From a virus: a DNA stretch of 22,659 bases. The notes beneath the pieces are model-generated. The model searched no databases, was not told where the DNA came from, and saw nothing but the letters and a program-made list of their open reading frames with translations. Made by a program: the position numbers and the translations under genes. The stretch is taken from the IMG/VR virus record IMGVR_UViG_3300017989_000459, positions 1 through 22,659 of that record. One strand, given 5' to 3'. Each line of letters opens with the position of its first letter. Positions within the stretch are counted from its first letter, which is position 1. Below are positions 1-8,133 of this stretch, one piece after another.

Positions 1-1319
1 ATGTGATACAGCCAAGAACTCAGGATAACTGGAGAGATGTTTTACTGCCGGTAGTAGGATATACTTACAATAGCATTACCCACAGGCCGTATAGTCTTAT
101 CTGGAGTACGAAAGACCTTCAGAAGCTATATAAGATCGTAAGTTATCACAGAGAGCTGATGCTGGCTGTCTCCGGAACCCGTGGAAACATTATGGATATG
201 TCTCAAAAGCCTCCTGATCTGTCAAGAGATGAGTGGGAGTATCAGATGAAAATGGGCCGTTGGTACATTTCCAGTACTGATGAAGATGGCCGGCGTAGAG
301 ATACCTCTTTTAATCAGTTTCCCGGATATGATCATACCATTAGCCAGGCTATTCAATTTCTGGACAATATCCTGGTAAGCATAGATAATGAGATCGGTGA
401 AACCATGGGCATTTCCAGACCACGTTTGGGCCAGCAGGTATCTACTGATAAAGTAGGAACCAATCAGCAGTCTCAACAAATGTCTGAGCTTATTACAGAG
501 ATCCTTTATTACGACCATGATACTATAGAGGCCCGGGCACTTACCCAGCTTATCAATTTGAAGATAAAATACGGAATGTCTGAAGATGAACATTTCGAAG
601 TATTTGATGCCAACCTTAACCGTGATCTTGTTAAGATACCTAAAGGTAAATTGCTTAATGCAGATTTTGAGGTACTGGTAAGTGATAATAACAAACAGCT
701 AAGGACAATGGAAGAGTTGAAGCAGTTTGCTATTCGTCAGAATGAAAAGGGGCAGTTACCGTTTTTGGATCTTCTTACAATGTGGACTTCAGAATCCCTG
801 GCAGAGATGCAGGTTAAGCTGGAGTACTTTACAGAGGAGTCTCAGAAACTTGCTGCTAAAATGGCACAGCAGGAACAGCACAATCAAAAAGAGCTGCAGC
901 GTGAGAAGATAGAGCTGGATAATCAGTATAAGAAATTCTTTGAAGAACAGAGAGCACAGATAGAAAAGTATAAAGCTGATTTAGATGATGCTCAGGCTAA
1001 ACGTTCAGAGGATCTTGAGAGACAGAACCAGGCATTGAAGAAATACGAAATCGATGTTGATAAGAACCTTCGTCTTATGGAAATTGCTACGGAAGATAAA
1101 ACCGAAAGCAATATGCTTAAGAACCAGGATAAGCACCAGACCATTCAGGAAAAACTACGTGCTATAGAATTACAGATGCAGCAGGTAATGAATTTTGCAC
1201 AGCTTCAGGTGCAAAAGGACACAGATGATAAAAAGCATACAGAGGCTATGGAGAAGATAAAAGTGGAAGATAAGAAGGCACAGACAATGGGCCGAAAAGA
1301 ACACTTAGTTGATAATTAA
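1..1319 (+). CDS. Portal protein, C-terminal part (5' end outside the window)
   Basis: This is the 3' part of a phage portal gene; the frame is open from the first bases, and the GTG at position 3 is only the first in-window codon, not a real start. The portal forms the dodecameric ring at one capsid vertex through which DNA enters and leaves. The visible 438 residues contain a mixed alpha/beta part (about 1-270) with the aromatic, Gln-rich stretch around residues 143-175 that I recognise from crAss-like portals. A long, highly charged helical tail rich in Glu, Lys and Gln (about 275-435) follows and should form a coiled coil. Members of this family are usually around 700-850 residues (from memory), so roughly half is missing. 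The position two genes before the major capsid gene fits. Identity is by eye; the order portal-scaffold-capsid is the main support. Confidence 0.8.
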   Translation, partial: VIQPRTQDNWRDVLLPVVGYTYNSITHRPYSLIWSTKDLQKLYKIVSYHRELMLAVSGTRGNIMDMSQKPPDLSRDEWEYQMKMGRWYISSTDEDGRRRDTSFNQFPGYDHTISQAIQFLDNILVSIDNEIGETMGISRPRLGQQVSTDKVGTNQQSQQMSELITEILYYDHDTIEARALTQLINLKIKYGMSEDEHFEVFDANLNRDLVKIPKGKLLNADFEVLVSDNNKQLRTMEELKQFAIRQNEKGQLPFLDLLTMWTSESLAEMQVKLEYFTEESQKLAAKMAQQEQHNQKELQREKIELDNQYKKFFEEQRAQIEKYKADLDDAQAKRSEDLERQNQALKKYEIDVDKNLRLMEIATEDKTESNMLKNQDKHQTIQEKLRAIELQMQQVMNFAQLQVQKDTDDKKHTEAMEKIKVEDKKAQTMGRKEHLVDN

Positions 1320-1322
1320 AAA

Positions 1323-1352
1323 TTGACATGACTATATTTATATTATAATTTT
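1323..1352 (+). promoter_or_regulatory. Possible promoter between portal and scaffold-like gene
   Basis: A perfect TTGACA (1323-1328) is followed, after a 15-base spacer, by a perfect TATAAT (1344-1349), in one of the longer gaps of the window (1320-1381). The spacer is two bases shorter than the sigma70 optimum. The primary Bacteroidota sigma factor prefers a TAnnTTTG-type -10; the overlapping TAATTTTA at 1346-1353 matches that in all but the last base. An internal promoter here would raise scaffold and capsid expression over portal. The region is very A/T-rich, so a chance match is quite possible. Confidence 0.35.
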
Positions 1353-1381
1353 ACATAATTATTAATCTAAAACAATGAACA

Positions 1382-2443
1382 ATGGTACCAGATGATGTAA
1401 ATGCAACAGAAGAAACTCAGGAGACTGCAGCGGTGGATCATAATTCTTTAGTAGAGCCGGAAACGGCAGAAACTATAGAGACCGTGGAAACAGTAGAAAC
1501 ACAAGAAACTACTGAAACACAAACGCAAGAGACTACCGAAACACAGCAGACTACAGAGACACAGGAAACAGTAACGGTTAATCCTATATGGGATTCTATT
1601 TCTAAGAAGTATGGCACAGAAGAAACTCCTTTTGTTATTCCGGAAGCTATAACAAGCGGTAATATTCCGGAAGGCAGAACAGAGGCAGATCTTATCATTG
1701 AAGCTATCGAAAACAATGTAAGACCTCCCCAGGCAGAGATTCTAAATGATCCTTTCATTCAGAATTATGTTACTGCCAGCCAGGGAGAAGATTTTAACAG
1801 GAGTGAATGGTTGATTCAACAGAGCCAGGAAATTTCTGTTCTTGGTTTACCCTCAGATAAGTTTCTGGAATTTTATCTCAGGGAGACTAACGGCCAGACT
1901 GAAGAAAACCCTAACGGATATACAGAGGAAGATATTTCAGAGTATATTTCCAGTAAAAACCGTATAGAGCTGGATAGAGAGGCCAACGCCATGAAGGAAG
2001 ATTGGCAGAAGCAACTCGATGCCAAAGGTGCAAAGCAAAGAGAGGCTGCACAGCAGGCAGAAATACAGAGGTTCCAGCAATCAGAACAGGATAATCAGCA
2101 GCTTATAGCTGATCATATAAAAACTATAGCTAATGAGAAATCTTTTATGGGCTTAGAGTTTAGCGAAGCAGATAGGGCTCAATTCATAAAAGATCTTCCG
2201 GCAATGTTTACAAGAGATCCCAAAACACGGATGAATAAGTTCGAAGAATTAATATTCAATGATGAGTTTATATTAAAGCTCGCACCGCTGGTTTGGCTCG
2301 GAGAAAAACAAATGCGTGGGAAGATCAGTGATATGAAGGAATCCATAAAGAAGGATATTAGCACAAAGTTAGGCGTAACTCCAAAGGAACAGGCAGGGCC
2401 ACCAGCGGCACCGAAAGCGGTAGACCGTTCAAGGTTGGTTTAA
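1382..2443 (+). CDS. Putative capsid scaffolding protein with Thr/Glu/Gln repeat
   Basis: A 353-residue protein placed directly between portal and major capsid genes, the usual place for a scaffolding or head-assembly protein. It is strongly acidic at the N-terminus, with a low-complexity stretch of ET, ETQ and ETT units at residues about 28-64. A globular-looking part follows (65-190), then a charged helical, coiled-coil-like region rich in Gln, Glu and Lys (about 193-255) and a basic C-terminus with a Pro/Ala run. Long helices with an acidic, disordered end are typical of scaffolds, but no family motif is recognised, so the role is inferred from position and composition. An ATG at 1375 opens only a six-codon frame; the ATG at 1382 is the first useful start. 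The leader is A/T-rich with no Shine-Dalgarno sequence. Confidence 0.55.
   Translation: MVPDDVNATEETQETAAVDHNSLVEPETAETIETVETVETQETTETQTQETTETQQTTETQETVTVNPIWDSISKKYGTEETPFVIPEAITSGNIPEGRTEADLIIEAIENNVRPPQAEILNDPFIQNYVTASQGEDFNRSEWLIQQSQEISVLGLPSDKFLEFYLRETNGQTEENPNGYTEEDISEYISSKNRIELDREANAMKEDWQKQLDAKGAKQREAAQQAEIQRFQQSEQDNQQLIADHIKTIANEKSFMGLEFSEADRAQFIKDLPAMFTRDPKTRMNKFEELIFNDEFILKLAPLVWLGEKQMRGKISDMKESIKKDISTKLGVTPKEQAGPPAAPKAVDRSRLV
1463..1573 (+). repeat. Degenerate GAAACx/ACxGAA repeat coding for Thr-Glu-Gln tract
   Basis: Imperfect six- to nine-base units such as GAAACA, GAAACT and GAGACT recur in frame and code for residues 28-64 of the scaffold-like protein, mostly Glu-Thr pairs with some Gln and Val. 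The third codon positions vary, so the tract is old or kept by selection on the protein rather than a fresh expansion. Tracts of this kind can change length between related phages. Confidence 0.75.
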
Positions 2444-2485
2444 TATGGAGTAAACATTTTTTATTCTCACTTAAATTAAAAAGAT

Positions 2486-3964
2486 ATGAGATATTTACCG
2501 GGGCAGCCGAGAGATATTGCAAATGAGTCTATATCCTCTCACAGTCTAATGGACGCTGCCGTAGCAAACGCTGATATTCTCCCTACAGTTTTTGAGTTGT
2601 GGAAAGAGGAAGAATCTCCTCTTACGTCGCTTCTTAATGTGAAAGGGATGAAGACTACCGGGCTTTTCGATGGCATGGTAAATAAAAACTACCGTGTAGT
2701 AAAGTCGAATCATGTCCAGTACGCTATTAAGAGTTCAGATAAACGCAAACTGCGTATAAGAAGTAACCCTGATGTGGGTGCTACTTTTTATTCTCCTACC
2801 TACCCGACACAGCCTGGTTTTAACCAGACACCCTTTTACATCTTTTGTGATAGTAACTGGGCGGGCCCAAAAGAGATCCTTGAACTTAACGACAACGACA
2901 CACAGCTTTATATTTATGACGATAATCCTCCTGTAGAATTCGGTGATGCGTGGAGATATGAAGTAAAGCTGATTACCACCGTAAAAGAAGACTTCGTAGA
3001 TGTTTCACTGCTTGCTGAAGGCAATGAGATCGGAGTCGTATCAACAATGGATATCCATGACTTCTCCGAAACAGGTGTTGAGAAATATACCTTCGATGGT
3101 TGGGGCCACGCTTACATGACTCTTCAAAGGCTGAAATATTCCTGGTCAGGTACAGCTGCCGCTATGAAAGAAGATAAATTATGGACTATCCATAATGGCC
3201 AGCAGACTTTCCTTACCCATGCTCAGAATGAAATGATGAAACGTGCAGCACAGTATCACGAATACTGGATGATTTGGGGTAAAGGTACGGTCAGTATGGA
3301 TGGTGAAGTGTTGATGAAGGATAAGAAAAACCGTGAGGTTATGGCCGGTCAGGGTGTTATACACCAGAATGACGGTGCATATGAATATCCTTATAACAAA
3401 TGGACAATGAAGTTCATTGAATCGCTTATGGAAGATGCTGATATCAGAGCCGGTATGGATGGTCTACAGGAAATTGTATTCCTGGGTGGCCGTAAAGCTG
3501 TTTCTGGTTTCTCACAGGCATTACGTGATGCTGGGTTTGTTACTCAGAATAACAACGTAGTAGGCGATGGTGCTTCAAAGGGTGTTATCAACACCTATAG
3601 CTACTATGAGGTTGACGGTGTAAGGATCATACCTAAAAGGTACCGTTGGCTTGATAGCCAGGAAAGAGCTTCTATGTATCTTGATGATGGTACACGAAAA
3701 GGATCTTGGGATGGTATTTTTGTTCCTCTGGGCAATACTCAGGGTGGCGATAAAGGTGTAGAGCTTGTACAGCTCAGGCCTCCTAAGACCGGTACAGTAA
3801 GTGGTATTGATAAAGGTGGTGAAATGGCTACCTCAGTTGATGGTTCACATAAGCATGTACTTTTCCAGACCGGTATCATTTCCAGGAATAAGATCCAGAA
3901 AATCTTCCGCCCTGTTCAGAGCGATTCAGTGTACCTTACACTTGAAGACCAGGGATCACAGTAG
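2486..3964 (+). CDS. Major capsid protein (crAss-like, HK97 fold expected)
   Basis: A 492-residue protein that I recognise as the major capsid protein of crAss-like phages. The N-terminal region (about residues 1-60, helical, with the LMDAAVANADILPTVFELW stretch) and the later glycine-rich segments (for example around 325-335 and 350-360) fit the family. The usual length in this group is about 490-510 residues. It would form the hexamers and pentamers of the icosahedral shell; the HK97 fold is established for crAss-like capsids. No protease gene or obvious cleavage site is seen nearby. Start is ATG at 2486 after an A-rich leader lacking a Shine-Dalgarno sequence, 42 bases downstream of the scaffold-like gene. 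It stops with TAG; reading through that codon would add only two residues before TAA. Confidence 0.88.
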   Translation: MRYLPGQPRDIANESISSHSLMDAAVANADILPTVFELWKEEESPLTSLLNVKGMKTTGLFDGMVNKNYRVVKSNHVQYAIKSSDKRKLRIRSNPDVGATFYSPTYPTQPGFNQTPFYIFCDSNWAGPKEILELNDNDTQLYIYDDNPPVEFGDAWRYEVKLITTVKEDFVDVSLLAEGNEIGVVSTMDIHDFSETGVEKYTFDGWGHAYMTLQRLKYSWSGTAAAMKEDKLWTIHNGQQTFLTHAQNEMMKRAAQYHEYWMIWGKGTVSMDGEVLMKDKKNREVMAGQGVIHQNDGAYEYPYNKWTMKFIESLMEDADIRAGMDGLQEIVFLGGRKAVSGFSQALRDAGFVTQNNNVVGDGASKGVINTYSYYEVDGVRIIPKRYRWLDSQERASMYLDDGTRKGSWDGIFVPLGNTQGGDKGVELVQLRPPKTGTVSGIDKGGEMATSVDGSHKHVLFQTGIISRNKIQKIFRPVQSDSVYLTLEDQGSQ

Positions 3965-3981
3965 TATTAACTATTTAATTT

Positions 3982-5088
3982 ATGACAATGAAAAGCACAG
4001 GAATAACTAAAAAAGTTGTACGGGTCATATCAGTTGACCCCAGGTACAGGAAATCTCCTTATCCGGCTGTTGCCGTTCTTGATGAAAGAGCCAATACTTA
4101 CATCACGGGCCAGCACATTAATCCGGAAGACCCAAGCACTATTGGCAACCTGACTATTAAGGAAATGATTGGCGAAGTAGACCTGAGTGAAGATAAGAAG
4201 AAGAAATTTCCTTATATTATTAACCCTGAAAATCCCGTTCCGATTATTCATTTAAAAAGACTTAACCTCAGCAGATATGAAGATGGAAGTTATGTAGCTC
4301 CGAAGGATAAAGCTCTATATGACTTCTATCAACTGCAGAGGAGAGTTGTTGCACCCTCTAAAGACAAAGTTAAAAAGGGTACACATTATTTTTATATTGA
4401 AGATAAGGAACAGGAAGCAAGGCAATATGTAACCAAAAAAGATACAATCTTCAAAGCTCAGAAACTGGTTAGGGAACAGACAGCAGCACGATCTCTGGTC
4501 GATGTGGCTCTTTTCCTAAACTATAGTGTCCCGGGCTTTAATGTAAACGTTGATGTTTTAACAAAGCTGCAGTTAGAGGAGAAGATCCTTGTGGCTTGTG
4601 AAAAGCACCCGTATGATGTTATTAAGAGTTATAGCAAAGATTCTAAACAGATTCTTTATATACTCAAGTTGGAAACTAATAAGATCATTCAGCGTAAAGA
4701 GGGTAACTTTTTTGATGGTGGCAGGTTCTTAGGTGCTACGGTAGAAGAAGTCATTCGCTTTATGGATAGAAAGGAAAACGAAACCTTTGTAACCAAGTGG
4801 GCTAAACAGTACCACGATAAAGTAAAGACCCTTCCCGATGATATTCCGGAAACCAGTGTTGAAGGTGTTGATGAAGAAAAGGCTAAGGAGAAAGCTATTT
4901 TAGAGAACCAGGTTAAAGTGCGTAATGCAAAAAGAGGACAGCTGAAATCGAGGATGTCAAGAACTAAAGATGATGATAAGCTAATTGCTATAGCTATTGA
5001 AAATGGTGTAACAGAAGCTCATGCCCAGAAACTCTTTGAGGGAGCTGGCCGTGATCTTCTTATTGATTTTACAGTTAATCTTATATAG
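3982..5088 (+). CDS. Conserved-looking virion protein of unknown role, downstream of capsid gene
   Basis: A 368-residue protein starting 17 bases after the capsid gene. I do not recognise a domain. The N-terminal part (1-110) looks beta-rich, the middle (about 115-285) is mixed with a hydrophobic segment around 170-190, and the C-terminal third is charged and Lys/Glu-rich with probable helices. The protein is basic overall in its C-terminal half (residues about 310-340). Genes at this place in crAss-like phages are usually conserved structural or assembly proteins, so a head-associated role is the best guess. Two ATGs (3982 and 3988) are only two codons apart; either could be the start. It ends with TAG, two bases before the next ATG. 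Confidence 0.6.
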   Translation: MTMKSTGITKKVVRVISVDPRYRKSPYPAVAVLDERANTYITGQHINPEDPSTIGNLTIKEMIGEVDLSEDKKKKFPYIINPENPVPIIHLKRLNLSRYEDGSYVAPKDKALYDFYQLQRRVVAPSKDKVKKGTHYFYIEDKEQEARQYVTKKDTIFKAQKLVREQTAARSLVDVALFLNYSVPGFNVNVDVLTKLQLEEKILVACEKHPYDVIKSYSKDSKQILYILKLETNKIIQRKEGNFFDGGRFLGATVEEVIRFMDRKENETFVTKWAKQYHDKVKTLPDDIPETSVEGVDEEKAKEKAILENQVKVRNAKRGQLKSRMSRTKDDDKLIAIAIENGVTEAHAQKLFEGAGRDLLIDFTVNLI

Positions 5089-5090
5089 CC

Positions 5091-5921
5091 ATGTTATTAA
5101 CGACTCAAGAGCTTTATTATGCCTTTTTGGATGGTATCCGTAACTATAAAACAGATACAGTGCCTCCGGATAGGTTTAATCGATTGATCAATGATGCTCA
5201 GGATATATGGATAAGAGAGAACATTCCTTTCACCGATCTTACTCAAGAAAACATAGATAAACTGGAAGCGATCCACGTTATAACAGATGGAGTATGTGTG
5301 CATGAAGGAATAACTTTATATCCTATCACACCTGAGAGTGCCGGCAATCCGAGCGTGTTCACACTGCCTTTGGATCCTGATGCCGACATTCCGAATGATC
5401 AGGAGACTACACAGAACTATCCAAGGTATATAAGAGCTTTGGGAGTTTCGTTTAAAATTAACTACGGAGATGATGATAATTGTGAGCAATCGGGTATTAG
5501 TGATTGGCTGGAACTGGATTTAATCCGTTCTGATGCCAGAACTGCCGAAGAACACAATCATTATAAGAAAGCTACTAACAGAAGAATTAAGTACGATATC
5601 AAAGGTGGCCTTATTTATTTATATACCGGTGGTGCCACTGGGCACAGTTTCCGGTTAGAATATCTGAGGTATCCCCGCAAAATATGGTATGATGATGATG
5701 AATTTGTAGCGGGCAGAGACCATGGTACTTTTACTCCTGCAGTAGATGTTGATCCGTATGTTAATGGCTATGGAAGTATTAATTGTGAGATACACCCACT
5801 ATATCGCAGAGATATAGTAGCTATCGCAGTGCGTACTTATCTTGAAGGTTCTGGCGATCCCAGGTATCAGTCCTATCTTGCAGAACAATCTTTAAGACAG
5901 AATAACCAAACAGTTAAATAA
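5091..5921 (+). CDS. Putative connector/collar ring protein
   Basis: A 276-residue protein with a helical N-terminus (residues about 5-65, with a Phe-Asn-x-x-Ile-Asn-Asp-Ala type segment) followed by beta-rich segments and a C-terminal helix after an Arg-Arg-Asp-Ile-Val pattern near residues 239-255. This layout resembles the adaptor and ring proteins that sit under the portal in podovirus-like and crAss-like virions. It starts two bases after the previous stop, so the two genes are probably translationally coupled. The assignment rests on layout and neighbours; a direct family match cannot be shown here. An alternative is a capsid-vertex or head-completion protein. Confidence 0.5.
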   Translation: MLLTTQELYYAFLDGIRNYKTDTVPPDRFNRLINDAQDIWIRENIPFTDLTQENIDKLEAIHVITDGVCVHEGITLYPITPESAGNPSVFTLPLDPDADIPNDQETTQNYPRYIRALGVSFKINYGDDDNCEQSGISDWLELDLIRSDARTAEEHNHYKKATNRRIKYDIKGGLIYLYTGGATGHSFRLEYLRYPRKIWYDDDEFVAGRDHGTFTPAVDVDPYVNGYGSINCEIHPLYRRDIVAIAVRTYLEGSGDPRYQSYLAEQSLRQNNQTVK

Positions 5922-5936
5922 AATAAATTATAAATC

Positions 5937-7376
5937 ATGGGAAATTTATCAAAACCTATCCCGAAGCTGCTCTTTAATACATTAGCGGCTTCAGACTTTG
6001 GCATATCTCAGGATATGTTAATCGCTTTGCAAGGCAGCTATTTCAGACCAGGCTTTAAGTTTCATGCTCTTGGTGTAGGCCTTGAAATGGAGTGTTACAT
6101 GACTGGGTGTATTACCAGAGAGAAGATTGAGCCGGATGATGGTTCAATCAAATGCCAACTGCTTACTATTAACGATCTTTGCCCTTGCGAGGATTGTAAC
6201 TACGAATACGGAATTACCATTGAGGGTACCGTGAGAGATCCCGGTGTGCTTAATGATAACTACTACCCTACCAATCGTTTTTATGGTAGTGTCCTTGATA
6301 ATGTTCAGGAATGCAGCGATGGAACGATGAGTGAAGAAGATGTACTTCTGATGGAGGATACAATCCTGAAACAGATCTTTGATGATGAGGATGCGATTGT
6401 GGAGGCCGGAAGAATGTACCTGATCAGTGATGATGATGCTACAGATGAGAGTACGCTTGTTATTAACAGTAACGGAAACACTATTACCATTACAGTAGCA
6501 GGCGATCACAGTACCCCGGCTGTTACCGGAATCAGTGATTTTGTTACTGCTATCAATGTTCAGCTTGCCGGCGAGATCACTGCTTTTCCTGGTGCTACTG
6601 ATACAGAGTTTTATCTTATTTCTCCTGTAGGGGGAGCTAACTTCACGGTTGAAGCTGGCACCGATACAAGTATAACCTGGAGAAAGATTGCTATCAGGCA
6701 GAAAGATGTGAACGTTCAGTTCCACGTTAAGTATGATAATTCATTTGTAGCTGGTATTGAAGGATGCTACGGATTTATGCTTGATTGTACTGATGATTCA
6801 GTAGCAGATGTGGATATTTACTTCCAGGATGGATCTGGAGATAGTTTTTCTGAAGCAGATATTGACGACCTTGTAGATTCTATCAATGATGCAGATATCG
6901 GTCTTCGTGCTGTTAATGTTGACGGATACCATGTCTGGGTAACAGGTGTGCAGGAATTCGATGATCTTTCTATCAGGGTAACATTCCCTGCAGGCTCAAG
7001 TATTTTACTGGTAGGGCTTGTGCAAGATCCATTTGGAAGATTCCCGTATCTTACGTCTGATGATGTATTCAGGGTGTTTATGCACGTTCCTCAGAATGGT
7101 ATGCTTTCCAATATGACTTACAGAAGGAATGAACCTATTGACGGTGAAAGATACGTCAAGTATATCCTTACTTCAACCTGTGATCACGTTGATTCGCTTA
7201 GTGAGGGTGCGAGCCACCTGAACCTGTTCAGAGGAAGTATTGAAATTTATATCCTTGAGAGCCTGGTCGATGACCTTCTCTGGGATTCTAATGACTGGAT
7301 GGATTCAGATCCGGCTATACCGGATTCATCTTTTGATGATCTGATAGAAGCGTTCTGTCCGGTAATTGGCCCGTAA
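5937..7376 (+). CDS. Acidic beta-rich structural protein with duplicated internal domain
   Basis: A 479-residue, strongly acidic protein that I cannot assign to a family. An N-terminal part (1-150) carries a Cys cluster (C82, C84, C87, with C53, C58 and C73 nearby). Two similar segments follow, about 158-240 and 277-352. Each has a beta strand with alternating hydrophobic residues, a helix of the type (F/L)Vx(A/S)IN, an Ile-x-(A/L)-x-Ala strand and a final strand ending near Ser-Pro or Thr-Gly. That beta-beta-helix-beta-beta pattern recalls repeats found in flagellar hook/filament proteins and some phage tail or decoration proteins. It is the last gene before the intrinsic terminator and so closes the head module. 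Capsid decoration, head fibre or tail hub are all possible. Confidence 0.55.
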   Translation: MGNLSKPIPKLLFNTLAASDFGISQDMLIALQGSYFRPGFKFHALGVGLEMECYMTGCITREKIEPDDGSIKCQLLTINDLCPCEDCNYEYGITIEGTVRDPGVLNDNYYPTNRFYGSVLDNVQECSDGTMSEEDVLLMEDTILKQIFDDEDAIVEAGRMYLISDDDATDESTLVINSNGNTITITVAGDHSTPAVTGISDFVTAINVQLAGEITAFPGATDTEFYLISPVGGANFTVEAGTDTSITWRKIAIRQKDVNVQFHVKYDNSFVAGIEGCYGFMLDCTDDSVADVDIYFQDGSGDSFSEADIDDLVDSINDADIGLRAVNVDGYHVWVTGVQEFDDLSIRVTFPAGSSILLVGLVQDPFGRFPYLTSDDVFRVFMHVPQNGMLSNMTYRRNEPIDGERYVKYILTSTCDHVDSLSEGASHLNLFRGSIEIYILESLVDDLLWDSNDWMDSDPAIPDSSFDDLIEAFCPVIGP

Positions 7377-7393
7377 TCGAAACTAACAAGATT

Positions 7394-7428
7394 GAGAGGC
7401 AGCCTTCGGGCTGTCTTCTCTTTCTTTT
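7394..7428 (+). terminator. Intrinsic terminator with UUCG tetraloop between head and tail modules
   Basis: An 11-base 5' arm (7394-7404) pairs with a 12-base 3' arm (7409-7420) around the extra-stable C(UUCG)G loop at 7405-7408, with a single bulged T near 7417 and one G-T pair. It is followed directly by TTTCTTTT. It lies 18 bases after the stop of the acidic structural gene and ends just before the next ATG at 7441. It probably lowers transcription from the head genes into the tail genes rather than stopping it fully, since no clear promoter fits in the 12 bases that remain. Confidence 0.9.
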
Positions 7429-7440
7429 AATAACACACCA

Positions 7441-8130
7441 ATGGCAAATCCTAAATACAAAATAAGAGATAACATCATTCTTCAGCTTGAGGGTCTAAAG
7501 CTAACAGATGATAGCTTACTTGATCCTGAGTTTATAGAAGATCAGATGGATATTATGCGTGCCTCTCTGATAAGAGAAGATTTCGATAATAAGAAAATGT
7601 CCGATGAATACTATCAGATTGTGGATTGCCTGGAAGTACAGTGTGAATCTGCTTCTGAGTGTACCATTGACGGTATTACTATTGAGTCTAATGAGAAGTT
7701 TTATTATGTTAATCTGCCTACTCTTGTAACAAAGATAGAATGGAAGAACATAAAATATCTGGGTACTGATAAGTTCGGCACAAGAAATAACTTTGTACGC
7801 AAAACCTTATCCGGATATATAGCTTCTGCAGGAAACAGGTACACGGGCCATAATCCTCTATATACTGTTGTCGGAGAACAGGCTGTTTTAAAGAACCTGC
7901 CCTCACTATCTCCAAAGTTTCTTACAATGGTAGCGATCTTAAATGATCCGCTTACAGCTTGTAATTATGATGCTGAAGATGATTATCCTGTACCCTCAGT
8001 AAACAAGTTACAGTTATTGGTATTAAAGCAGGTGTTATCTGCATACGGCCTGACCAGGGATCATATTAATGATGCCCTGAGAGAACCGATGATGACACTG
8101 GGAGAAAATGTAAGAACCAGTAAACAATAG
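7441..8130 (+). CDS. Putative neck adaptor/ring protein
   Basis: A 229-residue protein with a helical N-terminus (about 1-65), a central beta-rich part and a C-terminal segment reading roughly Tyr-Pro-Val-Pro-Ser-x-Asn-x-Leu followed by a long helix and Asp-His-x-Asn-Asp (residues about 184-215). The C-terminal pattern (aromatic-Pro-x-Pro, hydrophobic helix, then Asp and Asn-Asp) is one I associate with neck or tail structural proteins in phages of Bacteroidota, but no name can be given with certainty. It is the first gene after the terminator. It stops at TAG (8128-8130), and the next gene starts one codon later in the same frame (GAA, then ATG at 8134), so amber readthrough would join the two products. 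Confidence 0.5.
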   Translation: MANPKYKIRDNIILQLEGLKLTDDSLLDPEFIEDQMDIMRASLIREDFDNKKMSDEYYQIVDCLEVQCESASECTIDGITIESNEKFYYVNLPTLVTKIEWKNIKYLGTDKFGTRNNFVRKTLSGYIASAGNRYTGHNPLYTVVGEQAVLKNLPSLSPKFLTMVAILNDPLTACNYDAEDDYPVPSVNKLQLLVLKQVLSAYGLTRDHINDALREPMMTLGENVRTSKQ

Positions 8131-8133
8131 GAA

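Noticed and set aside
1438-1758. 106-codon - strand frame rich in Val, Ser and Cys
   Set aside because: It is the mirror of the Thr/Glu repeat tract in the scaffold-like gene; the repetitive composition comes from that tract.
2444-2485. T-rich stretch before the capsid gene as a terminator
   Set aside because: The run ATTTTTTATT has no stable hairpin upstream; it looks like an ordinary A/T-rich leader.
6144-6725. 193-codon open frame on the - strand opposite the acidic structural gene
   Set aside because: It lies wholly inside a well-supported + strand gene, has no leader or neighbours on its strand, and its composition follows from the complementary codons.
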